A stretch of DNA of 64,000 nt from Fibrobacterota bacterium (GCA_023412475.1 JAEYNR010000031.1:85635-149634), one strand, 5' to 3'. Numbered from the stretch's first letter, positions 1 through 8,298 are shown. Numbers and translations are program-made. The notes: generated by a model from the letters alone, not told the origin.

Positions 1-1
1 G

Positions 2-457
2 AATCTGACTGCACGCTATTGTCTACTCTATGCCTCTCTTCTTGCAGGTATCTCCTTTGATAACGGGCTTCTTCATTACACTCATGCACTGGAGCATCCA
101 CTAAGTGCAGTAAGACCGGAACTCGCTCACGGTCTTGGACTTGCAGTAATCCTGCCGGCTGTAATAAAACAGATCTACCCAGCTTCAAAACATATTTTGG
201 CCGACATCCTGTCCCCGATTCTATGCGGATTAAAAGGAGAACCCGATGAAGCGGACATTGTGTACGAGGGGTTAAAAACATGGCTCTTCGAGATGGGTGT
301 AAAGCCAGGTCTGGGGAATATAGGCTTTGCTTTGACAGATATAGAAAAGCTCACAAACCTGGCCTTCAATACTCCAAGTCTGAAAATGCTTTTAGATCTT
401 GGACCGGTTGAAGCCACTCACGCATCAGTCAGCAATGTTTATATGAACTCTTTTTAA
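2..457 (+). CDS. Iron-containing alcohol dehydrogenase, C-terminal part (5' truncated)
   Basis: The reading frame is open from the window edge to a TAA at 455-457, giving about 151 residues of a longer protein (the family is usually 380-400 residues). The segment near 60-155 carries the metal-binding helix pattern of group III Fe-alcohol dehydrogenases: Gly-Leu-Leu-His-Tyr-Thr-His-Ala-Leu followed by Glu-His-Pro-Leu and, a little later, Ala-His-Gly-Leu-Gly. These histidines hold the catalytic metal in this family, which interconverts alcohols and aldehydes with NAD(P)H. The rest is the helical C-terminal domain. Substrate and start lie outside what can be seen. A hairpin terminator follows at 490-518. 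Confidence 0.85.
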   Translation, partial: NLTARYCLLYASLLAGISFDNGLLHYTHALEHPLSAVRPELAHGLGLAVILPAVIKQIYPASKHILADILSPILCGLKGEPDEADIVYEGLKTWLFEMGVKPGLGNIGFALTDIEKLTNLAFNTPSLKMLLDLGPVEATHASVSNVYMNSF

Positions 458-489
458 GCAATCAGAATATTTTTATCAACCAGGGTAGC

Positions 490-518
490 ACTGGGGGAAT
501 AAAGTTTCCCCCGGTTTT
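490..518. terminator. Hairpin terminator between convergent genes
   Basis: A 10-bp stem (490-499 with 506-515, one G-T pair) with a 6-base loop is followed by a short T run. It lies between the convergent alcohol dehydrogenase fragment and the DUF2267 gene and could end transcription from the left. Confidence 0.7.
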
Positions 519-545
519 AGGTGCTGATCTTTTTAACTTTACGGA

Positions 546-926
546 TCAGGAGTTTTTTATGACTGCAGCCCATTGCTGAGGAAGCCACTGTTGCCAGAAA
601 CTGCTTTTCTCTTTAAGAATATCAAATTTTAAGGTATGAAAAACGGTTTGGACAAGAGTAAGGACCTGATCGTTTTTTATATCAAACTGCTCACTGACAT
701 TGGTGACAAACTGATCCAGTGAGATCGAGGAGACATATTCCTGGTGTCCTCTTAGTTTCTCGAAATTAAGGGGCTCCGGAAGATCTGCTGTAAATTTCAT
801 GGCCTGATCTTCCTGCATCTGGCTGGCAAACTGTCCCAGCACCGATTTAATCATGGCATCTGCCCTGTTTTCGTCTGAAACAAAGTTCAGTGATTCGACT
901 TTCTGAAGAAGTGTCTGATAATCCAT
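546..926 (-). CDS. DUF2267 family protein
   Basis: A 126-residue soluble protein. The opening Met-Asp-Tyr-x-x-Leu-Leu-x-Lys-Val, a helix with Ala-x-x-Ala-Ile-Lys-Ser-Val-Leu, then a Leu-Pro-Glu-Pro-Leu turn and a second Ser-Leu-Asp-x-Phe-Val-x-x-Val repeat match the two-repeat helical DUF2267 family. The family is often found near stress or membrane genes, and its molecular function is not known. It has no signal peptide. A weak GG-containing ribosome site precedes the ATG. It stands alone between the alcohol dehydrogenase fragment and a divergent membrane protein gene. Confidence 0.65.
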   Translation of the reverse strand: MDYQTLLQKVESLNFVSDENRADAMIKSVLGQFASQMQEDQAMKFTADLPEPLNFEKLRGHQEYVSSISLDQFVTNVSEQFDIKNDQVLTLVQTVFHTLKFDILKEKSSFWQQWLPQQWAAVIKNS

Positions 927-1132
927 AATTTGCCTTTAGTTAAATTTAAAGATCTCCTCTTTCTGCCTTTTTTTCTTCAGTAATAGCAAATAGCAGTCCG
1001 CGTAAAGATGTCCGGCCGGACGTCTCTATTGGTGGATTGCTGGAAAGGAAAATTTAAATTAAAAGTGGTACTGTTCTTGCATTTTGAATTTGTGAACTAT
1101 CATGTACTGTCAAAGTATAAAGAGGTGCAGTT

Positions 1133-1648
1133 ATGAAAGAAAAGCCGTTTGTTCTCTGTGATGAGTCATGGTCTGGAAGAGCTGCAGGGTATCTGGGTAA
1201 AGGGCTTGTCGCCGGAATCCTGGGAACTATTGTCATCACTATCTCTCAACAAATAGAGATGGAAAAAACCGGACGACAACCGAGTAATTCTCCTCTTTTA
1301 GCTGCTCAAAAAGTATTTCAGATTAATCCTCAAAATGAAATTGCTGAGAAAAAACTGAATAACATAGTGTATTTCTCCTATGGCACAGCGCTGGGCCTTA
1401 TAAGAGGAGTATTAAGCATTCTGGGGATTAAAGGCATTATTGCAACCCTGATGCATATCTCAATTGTACAAGCTCTCTCCATGTTCATTTTATCAAAATT
1501 GGAAATTACTCCCCCAGCAGGTGAATGGGAAAGAAAAACTATTCTTACCGAACTGATGCATAATGGCATTTATGGAATGACCGCAGGATTAGCTTTCGAC
1601 TATATGAACCGATGCATACGTAAAACAAAACTGGCTATTCATGAATAA
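1133..1648 (+). CDS. Small membrane protein of unknown function
   Basis: A 171-residue protein preceded by a GAGGTG ribosome site. Hydrophobic stretches at about residues 23-38 (Gly-rich), 81-102, 103-122 and 145-160 suggest three or four membrane passes, with a charged Glu-Met-Glu-Lys-Thr-Gly-Arg loop after the first. The pattern recalls small YagU-like inner-membrane proteins, but no diagnostic motif was recognised, so no function is assigned. Its neighbours give no pathway hint. Confidence 0.55.
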   Translation: MKEKPFVLCDESWSGRAAGYLGKGLVAGILGTIVITISQQIEMEKTGRQPSNSPLLAAQKVFQINPQNEIAEKKLNNIVYFSYGTALGLIRGVLSILGIKGIIATLMHISIVQALSMFILSKLEITPPAGEWERKTILTELMHNGIYGMTAGLAFDYMNRCIRKTKLAIHE

Positions 1649-1748
1649 AAGCGCTACTGACTCCTGCAATTAAATGTTTCCCCTATAATAGAAAATTGTT
1701 TTCGAAAAATCATTACGCCCGCATAGGAAATAATGATCATCGGATATC

Positions 1749-1775
1749 CGATATCGATAACGACAACGATAACGG
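1749..1775. repeat. Short dispersed motif, copy 1 (partner at 9863-9890)
   Basis: The stretch resembling CGATATCGAtaACGACAACG continues for a few more bases and recurs in reverse orientation at 9863-9890 with about three mismatches. A perfect 14-bp palindrome, ATCGGATATCCGAT, overlaps it at 1739-1752. It lies in the spacer behind sufE; the role is unknown. Confidence 0.4.
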
Positions 1776-1790
1776 ATAAAGGAGAAATAT

Positions 1791-2228
1791 TTAATAGCCG
1801 GAATAATAATCAGAAGAATTCAGATATCTCTGTCCCCATTCTCTAATTGTTTTAACAATAGTGGCTACACCGTTTGCCCTTGAAGGTGATAAAGAGGTAA
1901 TCAATCCGATCTGCTTTAAAAAGTAAAAATCCGCTTCCACTATCTCTGCAGGGCTTCGATCGTTAATTACCTTGAGAATAAGCGCAAGGACGCCTCTTAT
2001 TATAAGTGAGTCACTGTCCATCCGGAAAATAAGCTTTCCAGAACTCATCTGAGCACAAATCCACACCTTCGATTGACATCCCCGCAAAGCATAATGATCC
2101 GTTTTCATCTCCGAATCGATACCTCTGTGGTTTCTGCCCTTCTCCGAAAGGTACTCATACTTTTCCAGCCAGTCACTCAGTTTCGAGAACTCCTTTATTA
2201 TCCAATCCTGCTCTTCATCGATAGTCAT
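1791..2228 (-). CDS. sufE: SufE-family sulfur acceptor protein
   Basis: About 145 residues from the ATG at 2228, which has GGAAAG at a workable distance; a GTG at 2237 is the alternative start. The core Gly-Cys-Gln-Ser-Lys-Val-Trp (Cys51), Asp-Ser-Asp-Ser-Leu-Ile-Ile-Arg-Gly and Leu-Ser-Pro-Ser-Arg-Ala-Asn-Gly are hallmarks of SufE. SufE takes the persulfide sulfur from the SufS cysteine onto its own cysteine and passes it on. It is the last gene of eanB-eanA-sufS-sufE, 24 bases after sufS, with no sufBCD scaffold genes beside it. The sulfur therefore probably goes to the rhodanese-type enzyme of this operon rather than to Fe-S cluster assembly, which is an inference from context. Confidence 0.9.
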   Translation of the reverse strand: MTIDEEQDWIIKEFSKLSDWLEKYEYLSEKGRNHRGIDSEMKTDHYALRGCQSKVWICAQMSSGKLIFRMDSDSLIIRGVLALILKVINDRSPAEIVEADFYFLKQIGLITSLSPSRANGVATIVKTIREWGQRYLNSSDYYSGY

Positions 2229-2261
2229 CGTATACACTTTCCGGTTTTAGAATTTGAAAGT

Positions 2262-3488
2262 TCATTGAAGAATCTCAATTGCTCTTTTAACTCCCTTAAC
2301 CAGCATGTCAACCTCTTCGACAGTATTATATAATGCAAAACTGGCCCGCACGGTTCCATCTACCCCAAAATGTTTCACCGCCGGTTGTGCACAATGAGTA
2401 CCTGAACGAACCGCTATAGCCATTTTATCCAGAATCAGTGCGGTATCGAAAGAAGAGAAACTGTTGATATTAAAGGAAAGTAACCCGGACCTGGTGGCAG
2501 ATTCAGCGTAAAGAATTACTTCATCAAGTTTACCCAAAGAGTCCGCAGCGTATTGCAGCAATTGCAATTCGTGGGAGTGGATTGCATTTATGCCGATCTC
2601 ATTCATATAATCGATAGCTGCAGCTATGCTTATTGCACCGGCTACATTATGAGTACCTGCTTCAAATCTGAAAGGAATATCTGCAAAAGTCGCAGAATCA
2701 AAATCTACCGATAACACCATGCCTCCACCAAATTGCACAGGAAGCATCTGCTCCAGCCATTTCTGCTTCCCGTAAAGGACTCCAGTTCCAGTTTCTGCAT
2801 ACATTTTATGCCCTGAAAAAACGAAAAAATCACAGTCCAGTGTTTCAACATCTATGGGCAGATGAGAGACCGATTGCGCTCCATCCAATAGCACCGGGAT
2901 ATTAAAGGCATGTGCACGGGCTATTATCTCCTTTACCGGGTTAATGACCCCTGTCACATTAGACACATGAGTAATGGCGATCAGCCTGGTTCTTTCAGTA
3001 AACATCGACTCAAGAGATTTAATTCGCAAAACACCTTCATCATCGAAAGGAATCACCTTCAATGATGCTCCTATATCTTTACAGACCATCTGCCAGGGGA
3101 TTAAATTCGAATGATGTTCCATCTCGGTGATGATAATCTCATCCCCCTTTTTGATGTAAAATTTACTTAACGACTGGGCCACCAGGTTAATTGATGAGGT
3201 AGTTCCGGAGGTGAAAACAATCTCCTGAGAATTTGCGGCTCCGATGAATTTTCTGACAGTTTCTCTGGCAGATTCATATAGTTCGCTGCTCTTTTCGCTA
3301 AGAAAATGTTTTGCCCTATGGGCATTGCTGTTGTTTTGATAGTAATATGAGATCACCCGATCGATTACCTGGCGAGGCTTCTGGGTTGTGGCCGCGTTAT
3401 CCAAATAAACAAGTGGCTGGTCATAAATTCTGGTTTGAAGAATGGGGAAATCAGCCCTGATCTTACGAGCATCCAAAGGTGTTTTCAT
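2262..3488 (-). CDS. sufS: Cysteine desulfurase, SufS type
   Basis: A 408-residue fold-type I PLP enzyme that removes sulfur from L-cysteine, leaving alanine and an enzyme persulfide. Visible features: Tyr-Leu-Asp-Asn-Ala-Ala-Thr-Thr near residue 30, Glu-His-His-Ser-Asn with the PLP-stacking His125, Asp-Gly-Ala-Gln at 202, the Schiff-base Lys228 in Ser-Gly-His-Lys, and the active Cys366 in Arg-Ser-Gly-Thr-His-Cys-Ala-Gln-Pro. Length and the short cysteine loop fit group II (SufS), which works with SufE. Its ATG overlaps the eanA stop by four bases, so the two are translationally coupled. The placement suggests it feeds sulfur to EanB. Confidence 0.95.
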   Translation of the reverse strand: MKTPLDARKIRADFPILQTRIYDQPLVYLDNAATTQKPRQVIDRVISYYYQNNSNAHRAKHFLSEKSSELYESARETVRKFIGAANSQEIVFTSGTTSSINLVAQSLSKFYIKKGDEIIITEMEHHSNLIPWQMVCKDIGASLKVIPFDDEGVLRIKSLESMFTERTRLIAITHVSNVTGVINPVKEIIARAHAFNIPVLLDGAQSVSHLPIDVETLDCDFFVFSGHKMYAETGTGVLYGKQKWLEQMLPVQFGGGMVLSVDFDSATFADIPFRFEAGTHNVAGAISIAAAIDYMNEIGINAIHSHELQLLQYAADSLGKLDEVILYAESATRSGLLSFNINSFSSFDTALILDKMAIAVRSGTHCAQPAVKHFGVDGTVRASFALYNTVEEVDMLVKGVKRAIEILQ

Positions 3489-4492
3489 GGAGCCTCTTTT
3501 GACAACTGAAATAAGGAAAACCAGTTGGAACAGTCGGTTCTGTGCTTATCGATTTTAAGCCCCGCAGCTTCGATGTCTTGAGTTATAGCTTCAATGGTAA
3601 ATTTAAATGAACTTTCGGTATGAATTTTTTCCAGCCTGTCTATGAGAATTTCGGAACCAATGCAGGGGATCGATACTGCCATAGGTTTTTGCGCTTTCAG
3701 ATACATCTCTACACAGCATAAGTCGCGATTGAAAGGTGCATGATGTTCAAAAAGAAGCGGGTTGAAATTGGAACCTATTACAGAATTTACCACATTGAGG
3801 ATATTGCGGTTAAAACAGGCAGTGATATTATTGCGATCATTGTAGGCTTTTTCAAGGTGATGAACATCTTTTACCATATCAACTCCAAGTAAAAAAAAAT
3901 CATCACCATCCATCCGACTGCTCACCCTACTGAGAAGCTCAATGCGTTGCATAGAAAAAAAATTGCCGATTGTGCTGCCAAAAAAACAAAACAACCGCCT
4001 TCTTTTATGTGGTAAGCTGGATAATCCGCACTGAAAATCTGCTGCTATACAATGGACCATGATCCCGGGGTACTTTGCCACCAGCATTTCTGCAGATTCT
4101 TTTAATGATTGTGGACTGATATCTACCGGCAGGTAGCAAATGGAATGGAGGTTTCTAGGGTCTATTGAATCCAGAATTATTGAGACTTTAGAGCAACTAC
4201 CGCTGCCAAGTTCTATTATGTCCAGATCCTGAAGGAGAAATTTGCTGGACTCGGAAAACTCTTTTATCAATTCCGATTCAATTCGTGACAGATAGTATTC
4301 AGGAAGACGAGTGATCTGCTCAAAGAGCTTTGAACCAACAGCATCGTATAGGAAGATGCTGGATATTGTTCTGGGGTTGGACAGAAGATTATCAATAACT
4401 TTTCTGATAGTTTCTTTTGGATCACTCAGCTGAAGAAAATTGCTGAAAACAATACGGGGGCTTGAGAAAAAAGGGGTTTTATTTATATTCAT
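3485..4492 (-). CDS. eanA: L-histidine N-alpha-methyltransferase (EgtD/EanA)
   Basis: A 335-residue SAM-dependent enzyme expected to trimethylate histidine to hercynine, the first step to ergothioneine. It has the family start Phe-Leu-Tyr-Asp-Ala-Val-Gly-Ser-Lys-Leu-Phe-Glu, then Leu-Pro-Glu-Tyr-Tyr-Leu-Ser-Arg, the SAM loop Glu-Leu-Gly-Ser-Gly (94-98), and Gly-Ser-Thr-Ile-Gly-Asn (Asn179). Residues matching the histidine pocket of mycobacterial EgtD are present: Asn179, Tyr219 and Glu295/Ser297 in Thr-Glu-Ser-Ser. No oxygen-dependent EgtB or EgtE is nearby. The upstream gene is a multi-rhodanese protein, which is the anaerobic (Ean) gene arrangement. It sits 32 bases after eanB and overlaps sufS by four bases. 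Confidence 0.9.
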   Translation of the reverse strand: MNINKTPFFSSPRIVFSNFLQLSDPKETIRKVIDNLLSNPRTISSIFLYDAVGSKLFEQITRLPEYYLSRIESELIKEFSESSKFLLQDLDIIELGSGSCSKVSIILDSIDPRNLHSICYLPVDISPQSLKESAEMLVAKYPGIMVHCIAADFQCGLSSLPHKRRRLFCFFGSTIGNFFSMQRIELLSRVSSRMDGDDFFLLGVDMVKDVHHLEKAYNDRNNITACFNRNILNVVNSVIGSNFNPLLFEHHAPFNRDLCCVEMYLKAQKPMAVSIPCIGSEILIDRLEKIHTESSFKFTIEAITQDIEAAGLKIDKHRTDCSNWFSLFQLSKEAP

Positions 4493-4524
4493 AAGAGATT
4501 GCCTGTTTTATTTATTTGACTGCT

Positions 4525-5823
4525 TCAGGTGCCTGGCCTAAACGGAATACCGGTTTCATAGGGATTATTACTATTACTCCACTCAAACCATCCTCCATCG
4601 TAAACTGAAATATCGGGCCATCCCATGAGCCAGGCGTTGATAAAAGCTTCGCTGGCCCGCCAGCCGGTTCCACAGTAAAATGAGTTATGAGAGTGTGGAA
4701 ATATTCCGGATGTGGCCCACATGGATTCAATTTCATGAAATTCCCTGGTGGTGTGATCCAGGTTGCGGTAGTTTTCCATATGATAGGCATCGGTGCCGCA
4801 CTCTGCAAATATCGCTCCGGGTATGCGTCCTTTCTTTTGGATATAGTTGTAGCCGCTGGTTTCTCCGATGTATTCGTTCCAGCTTCGTACACATACCAGG
4901 TTTTTATCTTTGGATTTTAAAATTTGCCTGGCCTCAGAGATGTCAACTGCAAATTCGGGGTGATGTGGGATAGAGATTCCGAAATCGCCAACAGGTTGGG
5001 GATAAGAAGGTTCTGAGGTGATTTCGTACCCTCCATCGCTCCAGGATTGCATTCCACCGTTAAGCAGCCGCACATCCTTTACCCCTGCATAGAGCATGAT
5101 GAAAGCACATCTCATTGCAGCCAACTGCCCGGCGCTACTTCCTGGAAATGGGTCATCTATGTCAGGATAAACAAATTTACCATACAGGATTACCGTGGTG
5201 TCTGATGTTATACCAGCTTTTTCCAGTGCAATTTTAAGCTCCGATGGACTGCGGCGATTCCAGGTTTGGTTAGATTCCAACTGGTTGGTATCCATGGCAA
5301 TGGCTCCAGGGATATGGCCGCTGTCATAGATGTTGCGGTCACGATAAAATGCATGAACTAAAACATAGCGATGAACGTCGAACTGCGGAGCCTGTCCGGT
5401 GCTTATGAGCTGGTCAAGCCAGGAGGCGGATACCAGTTGACGATACCTGGGAAGACTACTCATGGGAAGTTGGAGGTTACTGCACCATTCTTTGGCAAAT
5501 TCGTTGTATAAAGAGACTTTCTGATATCCGGTTCTTAGAAAATGGTTAGCTACAATTTCTGATTCATCTTTATTGTAACCGTAAATTATGAGTTCGTTTT
5601 CGGGTTCGATTCCTTTTGACCTCAGGATATCGGGCCAATCGATATATCGGCTCCATTTGAAAGGGAGGCTTTTTGCAGATTGGATATGCCCGCCTCTTTG
5701 CTCTGCTTTTAGACGCCATCCATTGTAGGCCTCTGCGCAGCGGATATCTATCAGTTTAACTGCGGGATTGGACAGCTTTTCGTATAGATCGGATGTTTTA
5801 AGCTGCTTTATTTCCTGTTGCAT
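4525..5823 (-). CDS. eanB: Multi-rhodanese sulfurtransferase, probable EanB (hercynine to ergothioneine)
   Basis: 432 residues in three rhodanese-like repeats (about 9-115, 125-270 and 285-425). The first two lack the loop cysteine (Tyr-Gly-Tyr-Asn-Lys and Tyr-Gly-Lys-Phe-Val in its place); only the third has one, Cys384 in Tyr-Cys-Gly-Thr-Gly-Trp-Arg. This matches the layout of Chlorobium EanB, where one C-terminal cysteine (Cys412) carries persulfide to the C2 carbon of hercynine. From memory, EanB Tyr353 lies 59 residues before that cysteine; here Tyr325 lies exactly 59 before Cys384. It is the first gene of the operon with the histidine methyltransferase, sufS and sufE. A plain thiosulfate sulfurtransferase is the alternative, but context favours EanB. 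Confidence 0.8.
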   Translation of the reverse strand: MQQEIKQLKTSDLYEKLSNPAVKLIDIRCAEAYNGWRLKAEQRGGHIQSAKSLPFKWSRYIDWPDILRSKGIEPENELIIYGYNKDESEIVANHFLRTGYQKVSLYNEFAKEWCSNLQLPMSSLPRYRQLVSASWLDQLISTGQAPQFDVHRYVLVHAFYRDRNIYDSGHIPGAIAMDTNQLESNQTWNRRSPSELKIALEKAGITSDTTVILYGKFVYPDIDDPFPGSSAGQLAAMRCAFIMLYAGVKDVRLLNGGMQSWSDGGYEITSEPSYPQPVGDFGISIPHHPEFAVDISEARQILKSKDKNLVCVRSWNEYIGETSGYNYIQKKGRIPGAIFAECGTDAYHMENYRNLDHTTREFHEIESMWATSGIFPHSHNSFYCGTGWRASEAFINAWLMGWPDISVYDGGWFEWSNSNNPYETGIPFRPGT

Positions 5824-6139
5824 AATGATTGGTTTTATGGGTTCGGGTTTTACAGAAGAATCATGGGTTTAAAAAGAGGATGACAGCCGTCAAAAACGGA
5901 TGGGCGCTCCTGATGCCACGATCTTCATGTTGTTATCTTTTTATTTATGGCAAAAGAGGGGCCAAGCTCGGGGGTACGTAAAAGGAAAGGCAATAAGGTT
6001 TTCTGTTATACTCTGTAACCGCAGCATACGGGTAATCACTTTTTATCAAACCTCATTATTAGGAGAAGAATGCATTATTTTGCACTATAAACTTTAATCA
6101 TCGTCTAAACCAAACCATACAACATAAAAGAGGACCAGA
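5824..6139. other. Spacer between divergent genes
   Basis: This 316-base spacer separates the divergent eanB and a methyltransferase gene and should hold both promoters. I found no clear -35/-10 pair, riboswitch or operator in it. A short open frame at 5900-6097 has no coding character. Confidence 0.4.
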
Positions 6140-6826
6140 ATGGAAAATGAAAAAATTGCATCCCGATTCAACGATGTAGCAGGTGAATATGATAAGCAAA
6201 GGAAGCTTTTTATTCCCTGTTTTGATGACTTTTATGGAATAGCTAAAACGTTTCTGGAATTTAAGCGACCAGAAGTGGCAAACGTTTTGGATCTGGGTGC
6301 CGGAACAGGTCTTCTAACCATGTATGTTAAAGAGGTATTTCCAGATGCATCTTTTGTGCTGCTCGATATAGCTGAACAGATGTTGGAGATTGCGAGAAAA
6401 AGATTTGAAGGATGCCAAAATGTAAAATATGAGATCAATGATTACAACAAAGGTCTTCCTGATGCAAATTTCGACCTTATCGTATCAGCGTTGTCTATTC
6501 ATCATCTCAATGAATTTCAGAAACAATCGTTGTATAAAAATATTTACAAGAAACTAAACAGAAACGGCTTTTTCATAAATCTTGATCAGTTTAACGCAGA
6601 ATCAAAGGTTTTGAATGAATTCTACTCGAAGAGTTGGTTTGAACGGATAAAAAAGGGAGGATTCAGTGAAAGTGAGGCAGATTTATGGTTGGAAAGAAGA
6701 GAGCTGGATAAAGAAAATACTATTACCCAAACTATAGAAATGTTAAAGGAATCGGGATTTAAAAATGTTGAATGTATGTATCAGTATATGAAATTCGGGG
6801 TAATAGTGGCGTTTGGGGATTATTGA
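6140..6826 (+). CDS. Class I SAM-dependent methyltransferase
   Basis: 228 residues. Motif I (Val-Leu-Asp-Leu-Gly-Ala-Gly-Thr-Gly-Leu-Leu, about residues 49-59), the acidic residue after strand 2 (Leu-Leu-Asp-Ile-Ala), and Phe-Asp-Leu-Ile-Val-Ser-Ala-Leu-Ser-Ile-His-His-Leu mark a type 11/25 small-molecule methyltransferase. An AGAGGA ribosome site lies just before the ATG. It is transcribed away from the ergothioneine operon and may share its control region, but nothing shows that it belongs to that pathway. The substrate cannot be read from the sequence. Confidence 0.8.
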   Translation: MENEKIASRFNDVAGEYDKQRKLFIPCFDDFYGIAKTFLEFKRPEVANVLDLGAGTGLLTMYVKEVFPDASFVLLDIAEQMLEIARKRFEGCQNVKYEINDYNKGLPDANFDLIVSALSIHHLNEFQKQSLYKNIYKKLNRNGFFINLDQFNAESKVLNEFYSKSWFERIKKGGFSESEADLWLERRELDKENTITQTIEMLKESGFKNVECMYQYMKFGVIVAFGDY

Positions 6827-6876
6827 TTGTAATAGAGTTTTGGTCGGATGAAGATGATAAACAGCCATAAGTTGAT

Positions 6877-7290
6877 TTAGAAAAAACACTGCAAGATATC
6901 GTGAGAAACTACATTAATATATTTATCAAGTTTGTTACTTAAATGTAATATCAGGCCATCATCACCAACAGCCCAGCAGTTTTGAGGATCGGAACAAAAG
7001 ATATCGCTTACATTTGTAAATGTCAGTATAGATTTATCCTGCCAGTTATCGCCACCATCAAAGGTCAGATATATTCTGTTTGAAGCATACATCCATCCAA
7101 AATCTGGATTACAAAATCGGATTCTAATGATATCCTCAGTAGTTGGTGAAGGTTGCCTTTGCCAGGTGTAGCCGCTGTCGTTAGTTTTTAGAATGATGCC
7201 ACTGTCCCCAACTACCCATCCAGTTGCTGAATCACAGAAAATGATGGCGAGCAAACTATTAGAATTGCAGCAAATGCCCTGGTCTCCAAT
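6877..7290 (-). pseudogene. YCF48-like beta-propeller fragment (broken gene)
   Basis: The minus-strand frame shows two blades of the YCF48/photosystem assembly-like propeller: Gly-Trp-Val-Val-Gly-Asp-Ser-Gly-Ile-Ile-Leu-Lys-Thr with Tyr-Thr-Trp, then Gly-Trp-Met-Tyr-Ala-Ser, Gly-Gly-Asp-Asn-Trp and Cys-Trp-Ala-Val-Gly-Asp-Asp-Gly. The frame opens at a stop near 7290 with no signal peptide or usable ATG, so the beginning is missing. It meets head-on a plus-strand frame carrying a secretion tail. Such propellers normally precede that tail in one secreted protein, so this looks like a gene split by a local inversion. Confidence 0.6.
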
Positions 7291-7638
7291 TCATGCAAAA
7301 TACGGGGCAGAAATGAAGATGGAACTGTTCTGGGTGAAAGTGAATATTTTTCAATTACCCAAAATAGTGCAGTCGAAAACAGTAACATGGTTCTTGGGAA
7401 ACCTGGTTGCTATTTTAAGGGAGCATCTATTCATTTTCATCTGGTCGAAGATGCTCCTGTAGAAGTCACGATCTTCACGGTTTCAGGAAGAGAGGTGTAC
7501 AGGAATCGAATCCCCATGCAGAGTAAAGGACTGTCGGTTAAAAAAATCTCTGCAGAAAAACTCCACAGTGGATGTTATCTGGCTCTGGTTAAAATCGGAG
7601 AAAAAATATTCAAAGGAAAGATGTTCATTCAAAAATAA
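7231..7638 (+). pseudogene. C-terminal sorting-domain fragment of a secreted protein
   Basis: The plus frame is open from 7231 to the stop at 7638 without a convincing start. It contains a Gly-Thr-Val-Leu-Gly-Glu-Ser-Glu-Tyr-Phe-Ser-Ile strand end typical of extracellular Ig-like modules, then a type IX-like sorting domain: Val-Glu-Val-Thr-Ile-Phe-Thr-Val-Ser-Gly-Arg-Glu-Val, Leu-His-Ser-Gly-Cys-Tyr-Leu-Ala-Leu-Val and a final Lys-Gly-Lys-Met-Phe-Ile. It abuts the YCF48 fragment on the other strand (junction near 7250-7290). A hairpin terminator follows at 7649-7677. Confidence 0.55.
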
Positions 7639-7648
7639 CTTGAATAAT

Positions 7649-7677
7649 AAACTGCACCCGTGAAAAAGGTGCAGTTT
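7649..7677. terminator. Bidirectional hairpin terminator
   Basis: A perfect 10-bp inverted repeat, AAACTGCACC with GGTGCAGTTT, encloses a 9-base loop between the convergent sorting-domain fragment and lemA. A-rich and T-rich flanks allow use in either direction. Confidence 0.75.
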
Positions 7678-7715
7678 CGTAATTAGCCGATATCATAACT
7701 GATTCAGATTTACTC

Positions 7716-8282
7716 TTAGAAAGAAACCTTGGGAACCGCTTTGGCTTCAGGAGCAGCTTCAAAGTATGCGGCCTGGGGAAAGTTGCCTGCAAAAAAGCTG
7801 TATGGAATCTTACGACGAGTTCCATTGAATGAATTAACAGCTTCATTATATCTGCGACGCTCCACAGAGAGGCGATTCTCTGTTCCGGCAAGCTCATCCT
7901 GCAAAGCCAGAAAATTCTGATTCGCCTTGAGATCAGGATATTTCTCCACCACTACCAAAAGTCTGGAAATGGCTGAAGTCAATTGGTTGTTGGCATCGAT
8001 CTTCTCCTGAGCTGTGTTTGCACCAGCCACACTGGCTCTGGCCTTTGTTACTTCGGTGAGAACCTCTTTCTCATGAGCAGCATACCCTTTAACTGTTTCC
8101 ACAAGGTTAGGAATAAGATCCATTCGTCGCTGCAGTTGGTTATCTACATTTGCCCAAGATTTTTTCACCAGTTCTTCAAGCTCAACAAGATGGTTTCTCC
8201 ATCCAATTACTTTGCCTCCCAATATTAAAATCAGTAAAACTGCAACACCGATACCTATAAGAACTTTTGTTTTACCTTTCAT
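7716..8282 (-). CDS. lemA: LemA family membrane protein
   Basis: 188 residues with one N-terminal membrane helix (about residues 7-24), then the long LemA coiled-helix domain: Glu-Leu-Val-Lys-Lys-Ser-Trp-Ala-Asn-Val-Asp-Asn-Gln-Leu-Gln-Arg-Arg-Met-Asp-Leu-Ile-Pro-Asn-Leu-Val, and further on Tyr-Pro-Asp-Leu-Lys-Ala-Asn and Glu-Asn-Arg-Leu-Ser-Val-Glu-Arg-Arg-Arg-Tyr-Asn. The C-terminal tail is rich in Ala and Pro. GGAGA precedes the ATG. LemA genes commonly pair with TPM-domain genes; here a nucleotidyltransferase gene lies between the two. The family has no settled biochemical function; membrane-associated quality control has been proposed. Confidence 0.92.
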   Translation of the reverse strand: MKGKTKVLIGIGVAVLLILILGGKVIGWRNHLVELEELVKKSWANVDNQLQRRMDLIPNLVETVKGYAAHEKEVLTEVTKARASVAGANTAQEKIDANNQLTSAISRLLVVVEKYPDLKANQNFLALQDELAGTENRLSVERRRYNEAVNSFNGTRRKIPYSFFAGNFPQAAYFEAAPEAKAVPKVSF

Positions 8283-8298
8283 CTTTTTGTCTCCGTGC

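Noticed and set aside
5900..6097. Open frame of 65 codons between eanB and the methyltransferase
   Set aside because: No ribosome site and no protein-like composition; lies in a divergent promoter region.
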